DNA of 5,256 bases from the NCBI GenBank assembly GCA_030950825.1, contig JAUZQT010000060.1, positions 1 through 5,256 of the forward strand, in the 5' to 3' direction. Both the position numbers and the translations under genes were made by a program. This DNA is from Mariprofundaceae bacterium (GTDB lineage Bacteria > Pseudomonadota > Zetaproteobacteria > Mariprofundales > Mariprofundaceae). The notes below the pieces were generated by a model. The model was given only the letters and a program-made list of their open reading frames with translations, ran no database searches and was not told the DNA's origin. Below, piece by piece: positions 4,942 to 5,256 of the stretch; within the stretch, counting starts at the first letter, position 1; every line of letters starts with the position of its first letter.

Positions 4942-5256
4942 ATGATTGACTTTACAGAAGAACAGATTGAGCGTTATTCACGCCATATTATTTTACCTGA
5001 AGTGGGTGCAGAAGGGCAATCGACTCTTTTAAATGCAAAAGTATTTATGATTGGTGCGGGTGGGCTTGGCTCGCCAGTGGCATATTATTTGGCGGCTGCT
5101 GGTGTGGGTACGATCGGTATTGCCGATGCGGATGTGGTGGATTCATCGAATTTGCAGCGTCAGATTATTCATAATCAAAGTCGTATTGGTTAACCAAAAG
5201 TGGAATCGGCCAAGCAGACCATGCAAGAGCTTAATCCTGATGTAAAAGTGAATACT
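4942..5256 (+). pseudogene. MoeB/ThiF-family E1-like enzyme, interrupted by in-frame TAA, 3' end outside
   Basis: This is the N-terminal part of a MoeB/ThiF/HesA-family adenylyltransferase, which activates the C terminus of MoaD/ThiS-type carriers with ATP. Seen are RYSRHIILPEVG (11-22) with the R14 type arginine, the nucleotide-binding GAGGLG (38-43), D62, and SNLQRQ (69-74) with R73. After 83 residues the frame meets TAA at 5191-5193. The same frame then continues through the window end as PKVESAKQTMQELNPDVKV and on. E. coli MoeB reads GQPKVES at this point, so TAA replaces a Gln codon (CAA), a single C-to-T change. The missing part would include the ATP-contacting Lys (K86 position), the catalytic Asp and any zinc cysteines, so the short product should be inactive. 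Only a weak AGG at 4929-4931 precedes the ATG. A sequencing error is the main alternative. Confidence 0.8.

Noticed and set aside
5191..5193. Programmed readthrough or reassigned TAA
   Set aside because: Other genes in the window end normally in TAA, and no known bacterial code reads TAA as Gln. No readthrough signal was recognised.

Overview
The window reads as a chromosomal segment of a moderately AT-rich member of the Pseudomonadota. The RhlB-type DEAD-box helicase points to Gammaproteobacteria or a close relative (a zetaproteobacterium is also possible), but nothing here fixes the genus. Apart from the tRNA at the left edge, all genes lie on the + strand and have clear protein families.

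Left part (1-1444): a complete tRNA with a CAU anticodon and encoded CCA lies on the - strand. It is followed by a divergent rhlB-like RNA helicase gene. A good sigma70-type promoter for the tRNA, with a GC-rich discriminator, overlaps the 5' end of the helicase reading frame.

Middle (1445-2035): 591 bases without a convincing intact gene. This stretch holds a 160-bp MITE-like element (18-bp imperfect terminal inverted repeats, TTAG target duplication). After it comes sequence that looks like worn-out coding DNA. It ends with a good intrinsic terminator hairpin only 41 bases before the next start codon. An upstream segment can pair with the terminator's 5' arm, so it may be an attenuator.

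Right part (2036-5256): a five-gene same-strand cluster of zinc-ribbon threonine synthase (thrC), a MoaD/ThiS/CysO-like ubiquitin-fold sulfur carrier, a stand-alone NIL domain protein, cysteine synthase (cysK) and a MoeB/ThiF-family E1-like activating enzyme that runs off the window. The combination suggests protein-thiocarboxylate-dependent amino-acid biosynthesis, as in the mycobacterial CysO-CysM-MoeZ route: the E1-like enzyme adenylates the carrier's C terminus, sulfur is loaded, and a PLP enzyme consumes it. The NIL domain could be an amino-acid sensor.

Two lesions fall on the two partners of one step. The carrier ends Ala-Cys-Gly-Asn instead of the expected Gly-Gly, and the MoeB/ThiF gene has an in-frame TAA where the family has Gln, just before the ATP-binding Lys. 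Either the pathway is decaying in this strain or there are sequence errors. A degenerate palindromic repeat with a 9-bp periodicity separates cysK from the MoeB/ThiF gene.
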